The notes under the pieces: generated by a model
What the model saw: only the letters and a program-made list of their open reading frames with translations
Database searches by the model: none
What the model was told of the DNA's origin: nothing
Assembly: GCA_913060495.1 (NCBI GenBank)
Contig: CAJXRP010000005.1
Coordinates: forward strand, 1-64,000
Origin: an uncultured Gammaproteobacteria bacterium
GTDB taxonomy: Bacteria; Pseudomonadota; Gammaproteobacteria; Pseudomonadales; Pseudohongiellaceae
Length of the DNA: 64,000 bases
Direction: 5' to 3'
Part shown: positions 16,396 to 26,284 of the stretch, one piece after another
How positions within the stretch are numbered: position 1 is the stretch's first letter
How the letters are laid out: each line of letters starts with the position of its first letter
Translations under genes and position numbers: made by a program

Positions 16396-17049
16396 TCAAA
16401 ACCCAGTATTCGTCGTGGGACGAATACTTCTGTGCTGGTTATTTTTGATACGTGCGACGATCTCCAATTCTTCATTTACATCCTGAAAATCTCGCTCTGG
16501 AACGAAATGAACATACACCGCAAGAGGCAGGCTCAATTCCTCTTCACCTAACCATTCATCGATCCATAATTTGTTCTCATTCAAATCTTGATAGAGATAG
16601 CTAAACTCGGCTCTATAGTTTTCCAGCACGAGTATTGGTTCGCTCTCGCTCAGTCGTTCCGTTGGGTCATCGCTGAATGCTGGAACCAAGCTCAGATAGA
16701 CACCCTCGTCAGCTACCGAATACATTTCCCAAACTGTTAATCCCGGGCTACGCTGTGGGGAAACCACCGATACGAAACTAATGTAGTCGTCTTCACCGTG
16801 AAAATAGATCTCTCGCCCGAGGGTTTCAAAGTTCGTATAGCTATGGGGGAAAGCACCCTGCAGCGCACGATCTATCTGCAGCACCGCCAGTGACTGATCG
16901 AGGCTCTTATCTAAGACATCGGAATTTCGGTTCCAGTCATCCGCCACGATGTAAACACCGGAGCTTAGTAGACCGAGCAGCAGCGCAGTCAATCCTAGGG
17001 AAAGGATTATTTCTACTAAGGTGAAGCCTGCTTGTTTATTGTTTTCCAT
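16396..17049 (-). CDS. gspJ: Type II secretion minor pseudopilin GspJ
   Basis: Starting at ATG 17049 gives 217 residues with a prepilin leader MENNKQAG-FTLVE: cleavage after Gly, Phe+1 and Glu+5. An upstream in-frame start at 17097 would give an unlikely long leader overlapping gspI. A hydrophobic N-terminal helix is followed by a periplasmic beta-rich domain. It forms the pseudopilus tip complex with GspI and GspK. It begins seven bases after the gspI stop. Confidence 0.92.
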   Translation of the reverse strand: MENNKQAGFTLVEIILSLGLTALLLGLLSSGVYIVADDWNRNSDVLDKSLDQSLAVLQIDRALQGAFPHSYTNFETLGREIYFHGEDDYISFVSVVSPQRSPGLTVWEMYSVADEGVYLSLVPAFSDDPTERLSESEPILVLENYRAEFSYLYQDLNENKLWIDEWLGEEELSLPLAVYVHFVPERDFQDVNEELEIVARIKNNQHRSIRPTTNTGF

Positions 17050-17056
17050 AGATAGT

Positions 17057-17440
17057 CTACTGCGGAAGATCCAGTTGAATCCAACGGCTTCCCACAATTA
17101 CTTCGTTGCGTTCTCGATTGACTACTTCATAGGATTGAAATGCATGGACAGTTGCCTGCGTCTTTCGCTCTGGTTCTTCTAAGAGATCCAATGCACGAAT
17201 CTGATAGCTATCGTCCTGAAGGATCTCTTCGACATCCGAGTATTCGTTTTCTAAGAGTGCAAAATTGATTGCGGCGCGAACACGCGTTGCCTGTACTAGG
17301 CTTTCTTCAGAACGCCACGAGAGCTGTTTACTACCCCCAACTAGAGAGAACAGACTGCCAAGCACAAACCCTGTGATCGTTAACGCCACGATGACTTCCA
17401 GCAGAGTAAAACCAGCCTGATTGTTGTCCGCTCTTCTCAT
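17057..17440 (-). CDS. gspI: Type II secretion minor pseudopilin GspI
   Basis: 127 residues; prepilin leader NNQAG-FTLLEVIVALTITGF with the prepilin-peptidase site, a hydrophobic helix and a compact periplasmic domain ending SRWIQLDLPQ. Length is normal for GspI. Its start overlaps the gspH stop by one base, indicating translational coupling. Confidence 0.92.
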   Translation of the reverse strand: MRRADNNQAGFTLLEVIVALTITGFVLGSLFSLVGGSKQLSWRSEESLVQATRVRAAINFALLENEYSDVEEILQDDSYQIRALDLLEEPERKTQATVHAFQSYEVVNRERNEVIVGSRWIQLDLPQ

Positions 17441-17985
17441 CAGAATTCTCTATCGGGGTCGCCGCTGGTGACTTTGCCTGTGAACGGGTCGATGTCGATA
17501 ACGCCTGTCTGACTTTCCTGTGCAAAGAGCAGCAAGCCGCCGCTACTTCCACCTTCAGGGTAGAACGTCACCTCTGTGGATTCCTCGATCTCGATTTCTC
17601 TGTCGGTGCTGTCGCGAAAGCGTAGGGTGACACCCTCGCCGCTCCATTGGGCCACGATATTACTGAGGCTGGTATGCCTCTGTTCGCTGTCGAACTGATC
17701 GATTTCATCACTGGGCAATACATTGAAGCTAACTGTGCTGGCCTGCCCAGAAACCACTGCCGTGCGTCTTGCATAGTTGAGCAATGATTGGGCCTGACGT
17801 AATTGGGTACTGAAGGTACGCGCTTCGAACCCGCCTAAGTTAGGCACGACCATGATGCTTGCCGTGGCGATGATGGCGAGCACGAGAATGATCTCGAGCA
17901 GGGTGAACCCGCGCTGCGGTATTGCTGTTAACGGCCTCGCATCTTTTGAGAGCGCTGTTCTACAGGCCAATATCGGCGTCATCAT
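17440..17985 (-). CDS. gspH: Type II secretion pseudopilin GspH
   Basis: 181 residues with prepilin site IPQRG-FTLLEIILVLAIIAT preceded by a leader of about 26 residues, which is long. The start may be the second ATG or lie further in, and the current start overlaps gspG by 26 bases. A periplasmic beta-sandwich of the GspH/FimT type follows. It is a minor pseudopilin that links the tip complex to the GspG shaft. Confidence 0.9.
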   Translation of the reverse strand: MMTPILACRTALSKDARPLTAIPQRGFTLLEIILVLAIIATASIMVVPNLGGFEARTFSTQLRQAQSLLNYARRTAVVSGQASTVSFNVLPSDEIDQFDSEQRHTSLSNIVAQWSGEGVTLRFRDSTDREIEIEESTEVTFYPEGGSSGGLLLFAQESQTGVIDIDPFTGKVTSGDPDREF

Positions 17986-18385
17986 CTTCGCCGCCGCTCA
18001 TGCCGTCGGCTCCGTAGGATAGTAGAGTGAATGAGCGGCCACTAGACTCGTAGACATATTCATTGTCCCAAGGGTCAGTGGGAACATCTCTACGCAGGTA
18101 AGGGCCATTCCATGATGCTCTGTCGGTATCATCCTCCACCAAGCCATCGAGGCTATCTGGATACTCTCCAACATCGAGTCTATAAATATCTAACGCGGCT
18201 TCCAATGTAGATATTTCCGTAAGGGCAACATCGCGCATCGCTCCGGCCTGTTGATTAAATAAATTTGGCGCAACCATTACCGCCAACATTGCGATAATCG
18301 CCATCACCACGAGAATTTCGATGAGGGTGAATCCACGGCTTCGCTGCAAGCGGATTTTCATTTCTTGAGATCTACTAATGTTCAT
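17960..18385 (-). CDS. gspG: Type II secretion major pseudopilin GspG
   Basis: 141 residues. Leader ending RSRG-FTLIEILVVMAIIAMLAVMVAPNL, the standard major pseudopilin N-terminus, followed by the conserved GspG C-terminal region with WGNPY-like DPWDNEYVY and an acidic calcium-site region (GADGMSGGEDDDADIG). ATG 18361 is an alternative start giving a more usual short leader. It forms the pseudopilus shaft. Confidence 0.95.
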   Translation of the reverse strand: MNISRSQEMKIRLQRSRGFTLIEILVVMAIIAMLAVMVAPNLFNQQAGAMRDVALTEISTLEAALDIYRLDVGEYPDSLDGLVEDDTDRASWNGPYLRRDVPTDPWDNEYVYESSGRSFTLLSYGADGMSGGEDDDADIGL

Positions 18386-18413
18386 GATTAATGCCTACTC
18401 TCTCAGTTAGCTG

Positions 18414-20537
18414 CTAAAAATCAGACGCTTCTATAAGGTCGGACGCCATGTCGAATCGGTCGAGGATGTCTTGATATTCTAACCCTGTTTCGGCATTCAG
18501 ATTAATAATCTCGGGCCTTAACACGATAAACAATTCACGGCGCTCTACTGTCTCCTGTTGATAGGAGAATAGACGGCCTAGCCCGGGTATTCGATTCAGG
18601 CCAGGCACGCCGGAATTTAAATTCTCGGTATCGGTCTGAATCAGACCTCCTAGCACCACGTTTTCACCGTCGCGTACGACAACCGTGGTATTGATTTCCT
18701 GATTGTTAAACACGGGATTATTGTTTACCCCGGTCGCGCCACCATCTACTGAAGACAGCTCCTGCCGGATAATCAAGTTTACGATACCCTCGTTGTTTAT
18801 CTGCGGCGTGATGGACAACACGATACCGGTATCGCGGTACTGAATGTTGGTTGTGGCGATGCCAGCATTACCCAGAGACTGACCTTGTTCCACAGGAACT
18901 TGCGAGCCAATCTGAATCTCACCCTCTTGGTTATTGGTCACCGTTAACGAGGGTCTAGCCAGCAACTGCACGTCGTTGTTGATAGCAATTGCCTCTAAGG
19001 TCGCATCGACCTGAGAAGCGCCATCGATAAAGGATTTAGTGAACAATAGACCACCAAGCTGCGGTACGAAGCCGGTCGATGTATTGGTTGAGATAGGGTC
19101 CACGGCACTGTTTGCAGCGATGCGTGACCAGTCCACACCAAACTTCGTTGCATCACTAAGTGTAATCTGTGCGATTACCGCGTTGATCATTACCTGAAGT
19201 GGCACCGAATCTAGTTGATTGATGGTGGTGAGTAGCTGTCGGTAGTCCCGCGCCGTACTGCGAATCAACAAACTGTTTGTCGCTTCGTCCGCCACGATCT
19301 TTACGCTAAGGTTTGCTGAGACAACTGTGCTAGTTGAATTCGTCACGAAAGCGGCATTCCCATTTTCGAGCTCAACTGTATCTAGGGAATTAGTAGCAGC
19401 GCCGTTGCCTCGATTTGAATTAGCCAGCGAATCATCGTCGTCATCCTCGAACACCTGGGAGAGAGTCTCTGCGAGCTCCACCGCACTTAGGTTATTTACC
19501 TGATAGTGAAACAATTGCTCCACCTGTTCCTGACCGTCGGAGTCTAGGATTTTTATCCAACGGGAGATCTCTTCGAAGCCACGCGCCGCTGGTGCAGTCA
19601 CCAGAATCCCATTGATACGCTCGATTCCTTTTACTTGATAGGCCGGCGTTGTACCCTCGATTAGCAAGAGAATTTCAGCTAACTCGTCGGCAACCTCAAT
19701 CGCATTCGCGTTGAATAATTGATAGAGATGAATGCCCTGATTTTGAAAGGGGTCTGCATCGACAAGAAACAGTAATTCGTTGATGCGCTGCAATTGCGAC
19801 TCACTGGCAGATATAGCCAACGTGCCATTCCCAACTAGTGTTCTCACCTCGCCATCTGGGGCCAGAAGCGGTTCGATAACTTGGACTGCCGCTTCTGTAG
19901 AAATAAAGGTGAGCGGCGTAATCTGCAGAATACGCGCGGCGGTACCCTGACCTAGCGTGTCTGGCGTCGCTATCTCTACCGGCAGGCTACTGCCGATCTT
20001 GCGTGCATTGTAGACATTGCCAACACGATTCAGCACTACGCCTGCATCGCGGCTAAGTAAGCGAATCAATGGCCAGATATCGGCCTGACTCAGTGGCCTT
20101 GCCGTCGAAGTACGAATGCTGACTTTACTGTCGATGGTCGGATCGATAACAATAGTCATATCTAATGCACCGGCGAGCTCTTCCAACACTAGACGCAGGT
20201 CTGCCTGTTCATAATTGAACTCGACCACGTCCTCGGCAAGAGCCTGTTCGGGGCTAGGCACGGATTCTTGAAAGCCATCGAACTGTAATGTGTCACCGTC
20301 GCGGTTAATCTCGTTGATGATTCTTTGCTGTTCGACAGAAATATTTGCTTCGGCCTCTGGTATGACAACCGCAGTATTTTGATTCGACGCAATTCGCGCG
20401 CTTGAGCTAGCACTCGACTGCCTGCCATCACCCGCGTCAGACTGCACATCCAACACGGCGCAAGATGAAAGGACAAAACCCGCTAGCAGAAGCGCCAGAG
20501 GTTTTTTCGTTGCTTGTAGAATTTGCTTAGACTTCAC
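18414..20537 (-). CDS. gspD: Type II secretion outer-membrane secretin GspD (lipoprotein form)
   Basis: 707 residues. The signal peptide ends in a lipobox LSSC (C26), so the secretin is probably lipidated and may reach the outer membrane without a separate pilotin. N0 domain about 100-170, N1-N3 repeats about 195-450 (with an acidic/Asn-rich insert in N3, EDDDDDSLANSNRGNG), then the secretin domain (about 470-690) with the conserved VPGL/IPGLGRLF end. GTG start at 20537 with GGAGAA upstream. It forms the gated outer-membrane channel. Confidence 0.95.
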   Translation of the reverse strand: MKSKQILQATKKPLALLLAGFVLSSCAVLDVQSDAGDGRQSSASSSARIASNQNTAVVIPEAEANISVEQQRIINEINRDGDTLQFDGFQESVPSPEQALAEDVVEFNYEQADLRLVLEELAGALDMTIVIDPTIDSKVSIRTSTARPLSQADIWPLIRLLSRDAGVVLNRVGNVYNARKIGSSLPVEIATPDTLGQGTAARILQITPLTFISTEAAVQVIEPLLAPDGEVRTLVGNGTLAISASESQLQRINELLFLVDADPFQNQGIHLYQLFNANAIEVADELAEILLLIEGTTPAYQVKGIERINGILVTAPAARGFEEISRWIKILDSDGQEQVEQLFHYQVNNLSAVELAETLSQVFEDDDDDSLANSNRGNGAATNSLDTVELENGNAAFVTNSTSTVVSANLSVKIVADEATNSLLIRSTARDYRQLLTTINQLDSVPLQVMINAVIAQITLSDATKFGVDWSRIAANSAVDPISTNTSTGFVPQLGGLLFTKSFIDGASQVDATLEAIAINNDVQLLARPSLTVTNNQEGEIQIGSQVPVEQGQSLGNAGIATTNIQYRDTGIVLSITPQINNEGIVNLIIRQELSSVDGGATGVNNNPVFNNQEINTTVVVRDGENVVLGGLIQTDTENLNSGVPGLNRIPGLGRLFSYQQETVERRELFIVLRPEIINLNAETGLEYQDILDRFDMASDLIEASDF

Positions 20538-20552
20538 AATGTTCTCCGAAAT

Positions 20553-21758
20553 TTAGAAATCCACCGCATTCATACTGAAAACAGCTGACAGCATGGTGAT
20601 GGTTATACCGCCAACTGCAATGGCGAGAATTATTATTAGGGCTGGCTGCAAAGCGGCTACCAGACTAGAAATTTGATTGCGTACCGTTGTGTCGAATGTG
20701 GCAGCAGACTTAATCAGAATATTGGCGGTTCTGCCTGACTCCTCGCCCACTGCTACCAGTTGATGGAGCAGCGTTGGGAATTGATTGGTCTTCTCTAGGG
20801 AGGCGCCCAGTCCTGCTCCGCCTCGCACATCTTCTTCTACTTGCACTAACTGCGTCGCCAAGACGGTATTGCCAACAACCTCTCTGGACACACGCAACGC
20901 GCGAATTAAGGGAATACCTGCGCCCAAGAGCGCCCCTAGTGTTCTGGCAAAGACCGCACACTCTTTATAGAGGATCAATGTGCCCATCATCGGCAGAGAT
21001 AACAGAAAACCATCTTTCTTTAATTTTGAGGCAGGCTCTTTGTCTAGACGTTTCCAAAAGAATACGAGAAGACCAATAAATACGATAAGCAAATAGCCGT
21101 AGCTCTGAATGCCACTGCTTAGGGAAAGTAGAAAAGCCGCTGATGCTGGAATTTCACTGCCGGCATCTTCAAACATCGCCGCAAACTGAGGGACGACGAA
21201 AACCAGTAGTAAAACCACGGAGAGTACGCCAGTAATGAGCAAGACGATCGGATAGATCATTGCCGAAATAATTGCCTGCCTAGTCTTAGCGCTAGTTTCT
21301 AAAAACTCTGCGAGCTCGGGTAACATTGTGTCCAAAATGCCCCCTTCTTCTCCGGCGCGCACAATATTAATGTACATCTTACTGAAGACCTTCGGGTGAG
21401 CCTCCATCGCCTCGGCAAGGCTTCTACCTTCCTTCACCTCACGCAGCAGACTCACCACAAGTTGACGCATCGCGGCGGATTCTGTAATGCCTTCCAATAG
21501 TCGCAGCGACCTGTCTATGGGCACCCTTGCCTCGACTAGCGTGCATAGGCCATTGGTGAAATCCAACACATCTGCCTGAGAGATACGTTTACGACGGATC
21601 TTCTCGGCAGCTTCTTTAGTTTCCTGTATTTTGACCGGCGTTAAGTTCTTGCCCTTCAAGATTCGCACAGCCTCACGCTCGGTATCAGCACTAAGCTGAC
21701 CGTTTAGCATCTTGCCCTGCGCATCGAAGGCCTGATATTTGAAATAGAGTGTGCTCAT
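20553..21758 (-). CDS. gspF: Type II secretion inner-membrane platform protein GspF
   Basis: 401 residues with two T2SF domains (about 70-190 and 270-390) and three membrane helices. Motifs typical of GspF include GEEGGILDTMLPEL and GEESGRTANIL. Its ATG overlaps the gspE stop by four bases. It couples the GspE ATPase to pseudopilus assembly in the inner membrane. Confidence 0.95.
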   Translation of the reverse strand: MSTLYFKYQAFDAQGKMLNGQLSADTEREAVRILKGKNLTPVKIQETKEAAEKIRRKRISQADVLDFTNGLCTLVEARVPIDRSLRLLEGITESAAMRQLVVSLLREVKEGRSLAEAMEAHPKVFSKMYINIVRAGEEGGILDTMLPELAEFLETSAKTRQAIISAMIYPIVLLITGVLSVVLLLVFVVPQFAAMFEDAGSEIPASAAFLLSLSSGIQSYGYLLIVFIGLLVFFWKRLDKEPASKLKKDGFLLSLPMMGTLILYKECAVFARTLGALLGAGIPLIRALRVSREVVGNTVLATQLVQVEEDVRGGAGLGASLEKTNQFPTLLHQLVAVGEESGRTANILIKSAATFDTTVRNQISSLVAALQPALIIILAIAVGGITITMLSAVFSMNAVDF

Positions 21759-23248
21759 ATCGCTCTGGTTACCCGCACAACTTCTTCCGGTGTAGTCATG
21801 CCACTCGCTAGCTTCTCGAGGGCATCCTGTCTTAGGGTTTTCATGCCTTCTCTAATTGCTTCGTCGCGAATGATGTTGGCGTCTGCACCGCAGGCTATGT
21901 GGTGACGAATCGCATCACTCATTATCAATAGTTCATACAGACCAACTCGGCCTCGATATCCAGTCTGTCCGCAGCGTTCACAACCACTGCCACGCTGAAT
22001 TTCAGTGATCGTGTTTACATCGATCTCCAGCGCCGTCGCCTCGTCTGTACTTAAGGGATGAGTCTCGGCACAGTCGGTGCAAACCCGCCTTACCAAACGC
22101 TGCGCCTGTATGGCGAGCAAGCTGGAGCTAATTAGATAACCTTGCACGCCCATATCTTGCAGTCGGGTAACGGCGCCTGCTGCATCGTTGGTGTGCAGCG
22201 TGGAAAAAACTAAGTGTCCGGTAAGTGCCGATTCGATTGCGATCTCTGCAGTCTCATGGTCGCGAATCTCACCGATCATCAACACATCGGGGTCTTGTCT
22301 AACGATCGAACGGAGACCTTGTGCAAAGCTCAGCCCGATGCTGGCATTCGCTTGAATCTGAGTGATGCCGTCTAGCTGATATTCAACCGGATCTTCAACG
22401 GTGATTATTTTTTGCTTCTCATTATTAATCTTCTCTAGCGTTGCATACAGTGTGGTGGTTTTACCGCTACCAGTTGGGCCGGTTATCAACACCATGCCGT
22501 GGGGCTGCGTGACAATATTCTGGTACTGACCGAGAATTTTTTCAGGCATGCCTAATTGCTGCAGACTTACCGCAGTATCGCTTCGGTCTAGTATTCTCAA
22601 TACGACAGATTCGCCGTGCACACCTGGTAGAGTCGACACGCGCATATCGAGTTGTTTGCTGCCTACCTTGTAATCTATGCGACCATCTTGCGGTAAACGT
22701 TTTTCACCGATGTCTAGCTTCGCCATGAGTTTCAAACGTGAAGCAACGGCGGTGTGTATATTGATAGGTAGGCGTTCGATACGCGTCATGATTCCGTCGA
22801 CGCGGCAACGAATATCCAGATGATTTTCGTTAGGCTCGAAATGTATATCACTGGCATCGAGGTCAAGTGCGCGTGCGAATAGGTGATTAACTAGTCGAAT
22901 GATTGGCGCTTCCGATGCTAGGTCTGCGAGTGCTTCATCATCGGCGAAGCCAGAAACAAAGAGGTCTTCATCTGTACTCTCCATCTGCGGAGAGAGCTCT
23001 GCGCGCCAGTGACGCATCAGCCTACGCACTTCATCTGCGGCACCGATTTCGAATTGTATTTCTTCATTCAAGATGAAACGAATCTTCGCTCGCAATTCTA
23101 TACTCGGCGTCTCTTCACAGATGAGTCGGGCAGATTCAGCAAAGTCCTGCGCTGGTACTATGCCCTGCGGCTCTAGCAGCTGACCGAATACGGCGAGCGT
23201 CATAGCCGGCGACTTTATTGCTAACTCTTGATTATCGATTGCAGTCAT
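21755..23248 (-). CDS. gspE: Type II secretion ATPase GspE
   Basis: 497 residues. N-terminal N1E/N2E region, then Walker A GPTGSGKTT (about 256), an Asp box, Walker B LMIGEIRD, a His box, and the tetracysteine zinc motif (CTDC ... CERC) that separates GspE/PilB from retraction ATPases. It drives pseudopilus assembly. Four-base overlaps with gspM before and gspF after show tight coupling. Confidence 0.96.
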   Translation of the reverse strand: MTAIDNQELAIKSPAMTLAVFGQLLEPQGIVPAQDFAESARLICEETPSIELRAKIRFILNEEIQFEIGAADEVRRLMRHWRAELSPQMESTDEDLFVSGFADDEALADLASEAPIIRLVNHLFARALDLDASDIHFEPNENHLDIRCRVDGIMTRIERLPINIHTAVASRLKLMAKLDIGEKRLPQDGRIDYKVGSKQLDMRVSTLPGVHGESVVLRILDRSDTAVSLQQLGMPEKILGQYQNIVTQPHGMVLITGPTGSGKTTTLYATLEKINNEKQKIITVEDPVEYQLDGITQIQANASIGLSFAQGLRSIVRQDPDVLMIGEIRDHETAEIAIESALTGHLVFSTLHTNDAAGAVTRLQDMGVQGYLISSSLLAIQAQRLVRRVCTDCAETHPLSTDEATALEIDVNTITEIQRGSGCERCGQTGYRGRVGLYELLIMSDAIRHHIACGADANIIRDEAIREGMKTLRQDALEKLASGMTTPEEVVRVTRAI

Positions 23249-23814
23249 CTGTTGCTCGCAACCTCTGCAACAAGGCCTTCACTTCGGGCAAAGCCAACAA
23301 CAGTGATCGCACCGCTGTATTGATTGCGACTTCTACTTACATTAAGAGCCGTCACACGAAGCCTAGGAGCAGAATTTTCCAAGCTCTCCAAGAAACGAAC
23401 CATGTTCGCCTGATCGCTGGTACGAAATGACATCTCTTGTCGGATTAGTAACCAATCATCCGTCACCATGCGATCGGCTAAGCGTGTCGAACTTACTGTG
23501 ATTCCTGCCTCGCGTGCCTGCAATGACAGTGCCCGTTGAATATTCGCTTCGACGATGGGTATCGTCTCACCGCTAAAAGTCTCGTTATTCAATTCGGCAA
23601 TCTGCGACTCGACTTCGATGCGGCGCTCTCGCCAGCTCTCGGTATTTTCTATCAGGCGTTGTTCGCGAGCGATGTCCATCTCCACGCTTTCGATATTGCC
23701 CTGCCTTTCGGCATACATCGACATAACCGCCGGCCAACCTTTGGTTGTCACGAACAGCACAGCCACGACAGCAGCTAGCATTAGAATATTTCTTTCGCGT
23801 TTAGATATTTGCAT
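23245..23814 (-). CDS. gspM: Type II secretion protein GspM (PilO-like form)
   Basis: 189 residues from ATG 23814 (a TTG one codon earlier is possible). One N-terminal membrane helix (about 9-28), a periplasmic coiled coil (about 35-75) and a small ferredoxin-like domain (about 95-180). This is the PilO-like/GspM arrangement and it lies between gspL and gspE. It should pair with GspL in the inner-membrane platform. Confidence 0.82.
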   Translation of the reverse strand: MQISKRERNILMLAAVVAVLFVTTKGWPAVMSMYAERQGNIESVEMDIAREQRLIENTESWRERRIEVESQIAELNNETFSGETIPIVEANIQRALSLQAREAGITVSSTRLADRMVTDDWLLIRQEMSFRTSDQANMVRFLESLENSAPRLRVTALNVSRSRNQYSGAITVVGFARSEGLVAEVASNR

Positions 23815-23849
23815 CAATAGTACTTTGTCTCGGTTTTTCTCTAGGGCAA

Positions 23850-25151
23850 CTACTCATCTGGAAAGTAGCGCACCATGTATCCTTCGAAATTTACTGTGCT
23901 TAATCTGAGGTCGATATAGTATCTTTGGTTGTTCGTTGCTCTGGAGAAGACGACTTCGGTAAACATCGGATCCTGCTCTAAGCGTTGTAATATGGCCTGA
24001 GGTTCGTTACTAGTTCCCTGTATTTTTATTAGGCCTTCTGAAACTTCCATCGAGGATAAGGTGTCAGGCCGCAATATATTTTGTAGGGTAAACATTGCTT
24101 CGCGAAGGTTCTGTTCAGGAAAATCACTGATCAAACCCCATTCGTTCTCGAAGCTAACAACTGCTGCCTGGTCTTGTCTTGCATCGCTTGCCATCTCTCT
24201 GTGCATTGCTAAAGTAGTCGCTAAAGATCTAAATTCTATTCCCTGAAGAATGAAAGGAACGGCAGCAAGAAAAATCACCGCAACCACCGCAGCCGCTGCG
24301 GCTAGGTATTGTTTCCCTTGAACGGTTCTTCGCGTAGCGTTTAGCGCGCCATGGGGAAAGAAACAATATTCCGGGTTCGCTTGAACATCGAATCTAGCGA
24401 AATAGTCTGCAAGGTCATTCAACTCAATTAAATTTTCAGAAGAATTTATAGCAAGCGCTTCCTGCCACTGTTGCTGAAATACTTCCTCTTGTAAGTCTTG
24501 CTTGGGCACGTGAAGTAAAGACTTGAGAACACCGTCTTCTATAACCACATAAGTTTCAGACGTAGCATCTACATCGAGAATTCTAGTTTTCGCATTTTCG
24601 TCTTCACCATTCATGAACCGCGGTTTTACTGCAGCAAGGAAAATGTCTTTTCCCGCGAAGGCCTCGAATAGCTCAGACAAAATTGCTTCCGTCATCCACA
24701 GGGCAAGATGCTCATCTCCTTGCGTTACCGAAGACGGATTGATAGCGAGTGACAGTGGTTCCTCTAAGCTCGGCAAAATACTCTCTGCCTGAATTTTTAG
24801 AGCAGAGACGAGATTTTCTTTCGCGACGCCTGGCATTGTCGTTGTCGTCGCAACGAAAAAATTTGCCGGCAGTAATAACATAGCGACACATTCTTTACGT
24901 TGTTCGGCGGAGAACCCTGCTAGTAGCTCTGCACAAGCCCCAGCTATCGATTGAACATCAGTGTCTTTGAGTTCTACGGTGTTTCTACTTTCCAAGTGGA
25001 CGATCTTGTTATCGAAAAGCAGGAAGCTAGTTTCAACTTTCTTGATGAGATCACGGCCGGAAGCACCTTGTATCAAGGTCCGTAGCTGCGACGGTAAATA
25101 AGCCGTCAGTTGTTCTCGCCACCGCGAGTTGTCGAAAGCAAAGCTGGACAT
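23850..25151 (-). CDS. gspL: Type II secretion protein GspL (PilM/PilN-like fusion)
   Basis: 433 residues. The cytoplasmic actin-like domain (about 1-270), one membrane helix (about 283-305) and a periplasmic ferredoxin-like domain (about 330-433) give the GspL architecture, equivalent to fused PilM and PilN. Sequence similarity to textbook GspL is low to my eye; the call rests on architecture and on its place before gspM-gspE. First gene of the operon. It recruits GspE to the membrane. Confidence 0.8.
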   Translation of the reverse strand: MSSFAFDNSRWREQLTAYLPSQLRTLIQGASGRDLIKKVETSFLLFDNKIVHLESRNTVELKDTDVQSIAGACAELLAGFSAEQRKECVAMLLLPANFFVATTTTMPGVAKENLVSALKIQAESILPSLEEPLSLAINPSSVTQGDEHLALWMTEAILSELFEAFAGKDIFLAAVKPRFMNGEDENAKTRILDVDATSETYVVIEDGVLKSLLHVPKQDLQEEVFQQQWQEALAINSSENLIELNDLADYFARFDVQANPEYCFFPHGALNATRRTVQGKQYLAAAAAVVAVIFLAAVPFILQGIEFRSLATTLAMHREMASDARQDQAAVVSFENEWGLISDFPEQNLREAMFTLQNILRPDTLSSMEVSEGLIKIQGTSNEPQAILQRLEQDPMFTEVVFSRATNNQRYYIDLRLSTVNFEGYMVRYFPDE

Positions 25152-25393
25152 AAAATTGTTCTTACTAAAAATTTTCGGTTGTGGAGCTTAGTCGCCTCAG
25201 AACCGACAAATTCAGCCCCTCTATTTGGAGCTAAACTATTGAATAAATTGTTAAATCTAAGATGTAAGACTGTTATATCGGCAAAATAGTTTTAAGGCGT
25301 AAATTTGTTCTATATAAATTCGGTGCCCAGAGGAAGGGCGGGTAGGAAGGCTTTGTAAAACGGGGTCTATAAACTTATCTAACGGGCATAAAG

Positions 25394-25425
25394 AAGGCCG
25401 CTCTGAGTTAGCTCAGAGCGGCCTT
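25394..25425 (-). terminator. Strong hairpin after dsbA
   Basis: A perfect 14-base-pair stem (AAGGCCGCTCTGAG / CTCAGAGCGGCCTT) with loop TTAG. In the minus direction it lies 20 bases after the dsbA stop and is followed by a short T-rich stretch (CTTTAT). It separates dsbA from the type II secretion operon. Confidence 0.85.
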
Positions 25426-25445
25426 GATACCTTACAAGCGTGGTC

Positions 25446-26099
25446 TTATTCGCCAGCGCTTGAGAGCTGCTGACGCTCTTTTTCTACAAGAAAATCAACA
25501 ACTTCGAGCATGTCTGCCTGAGTTCGCACGCTCTCACCAGTAGTGACGAGGTACTTTCCATTCACAATCATATTCGGTGTGCTGCGAATCTCATAAGCCT
25601 GCATACGCTGCTTAGCCTGATTCACCTTAGTGCGGACCGAGAATGAATTAAACGACTTCTTGAACTCATCTTCGTCGATACCGTGTTCCGCGAACAGAGC
25701 GCCTATCTGACCTTCGTTCTGTAGTCGATTGCCTTCAATATTGATCGCGTTAAAAACAGGCTCGTGAACTATATCGATAGCATCCATCGCTTCAGCTGTG
25801 TAATAAACCTGAGCGTGAACTTCCATCAGGCCGTTCCACATGGCCGGAAAGCGGCCAAAATCAACGTCTGCGGGCATAGTTGCTTCCCAATTGGCTATTA
25901 GCGGCTCGAATCTAAAGCAGTGAGAGCAGCCATACCAGAATGCTTCCAGAACCTCGACCTTGCTTGAGTCATTGGTATTTACAGGAGCGCTAAGCTCCGT
26001 GTAATGAGTGCCTGCAACGAATTTTTCTATCTGAGCAAAGCTAGAAAATGCCAGAGGCACTAGCAGTACAAAGGTTAAAACCTGTATTGATCGCTTCAT
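25446..26099 (-). CDS. dsbA: Thiol:disulfide interchange protein DsbA
   Basis: 217 residues: signal peptide (about 1-22), thioredoxin fold with the active site CSHC (C58-C61) after FWYG, a helical insert, and the cis-proline loop STPNMIVNGKY. It oxidises cysteine pairs in newly exported periplasmic proteins. The usual DsbA dipeptide is Pro-His; here it is Ser-His, which should alter redox potential. Next to cytochrome c4 and engB, as in Pseudomonas. Confidence 0.93.
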   Translation of the reverse strand: MKRSIQVLTFVLLVPLAFSSFAQIEKFVAGTHYTELSAPVNTNDSSKVEVLEAFWYGCSHCFRFEPLIANWEATMPADVDFGRFPAMWNGLMEVHAQVYYTAEAMDAIDIVHEPVFNAINIEGNRLQNEGQIGALFAEHGIDEDEFKKSFNSFSVRTKVNQAKQRMQAYEIRSTPNMIVNGKYLVTTGESVRTQADMLEVVDFLVEKERQQLSSAGE

Positions 26100-26284
26100 T
26101 GTTTAACTCCGTCTCTTTTAGCTATGTTATTAGCTATCTAATCAATCTACGAACTAAAATTTCACTATAAAAACACTATCACAGCGTCTCGATCCTCGCT
26201 ATCGCATTGATACCGATACAGGACCGGTTTGGCGCAGTAATCGATTCACGCAGCGTTTTAAGGCTCGTTCAGGCTAAATAATGC

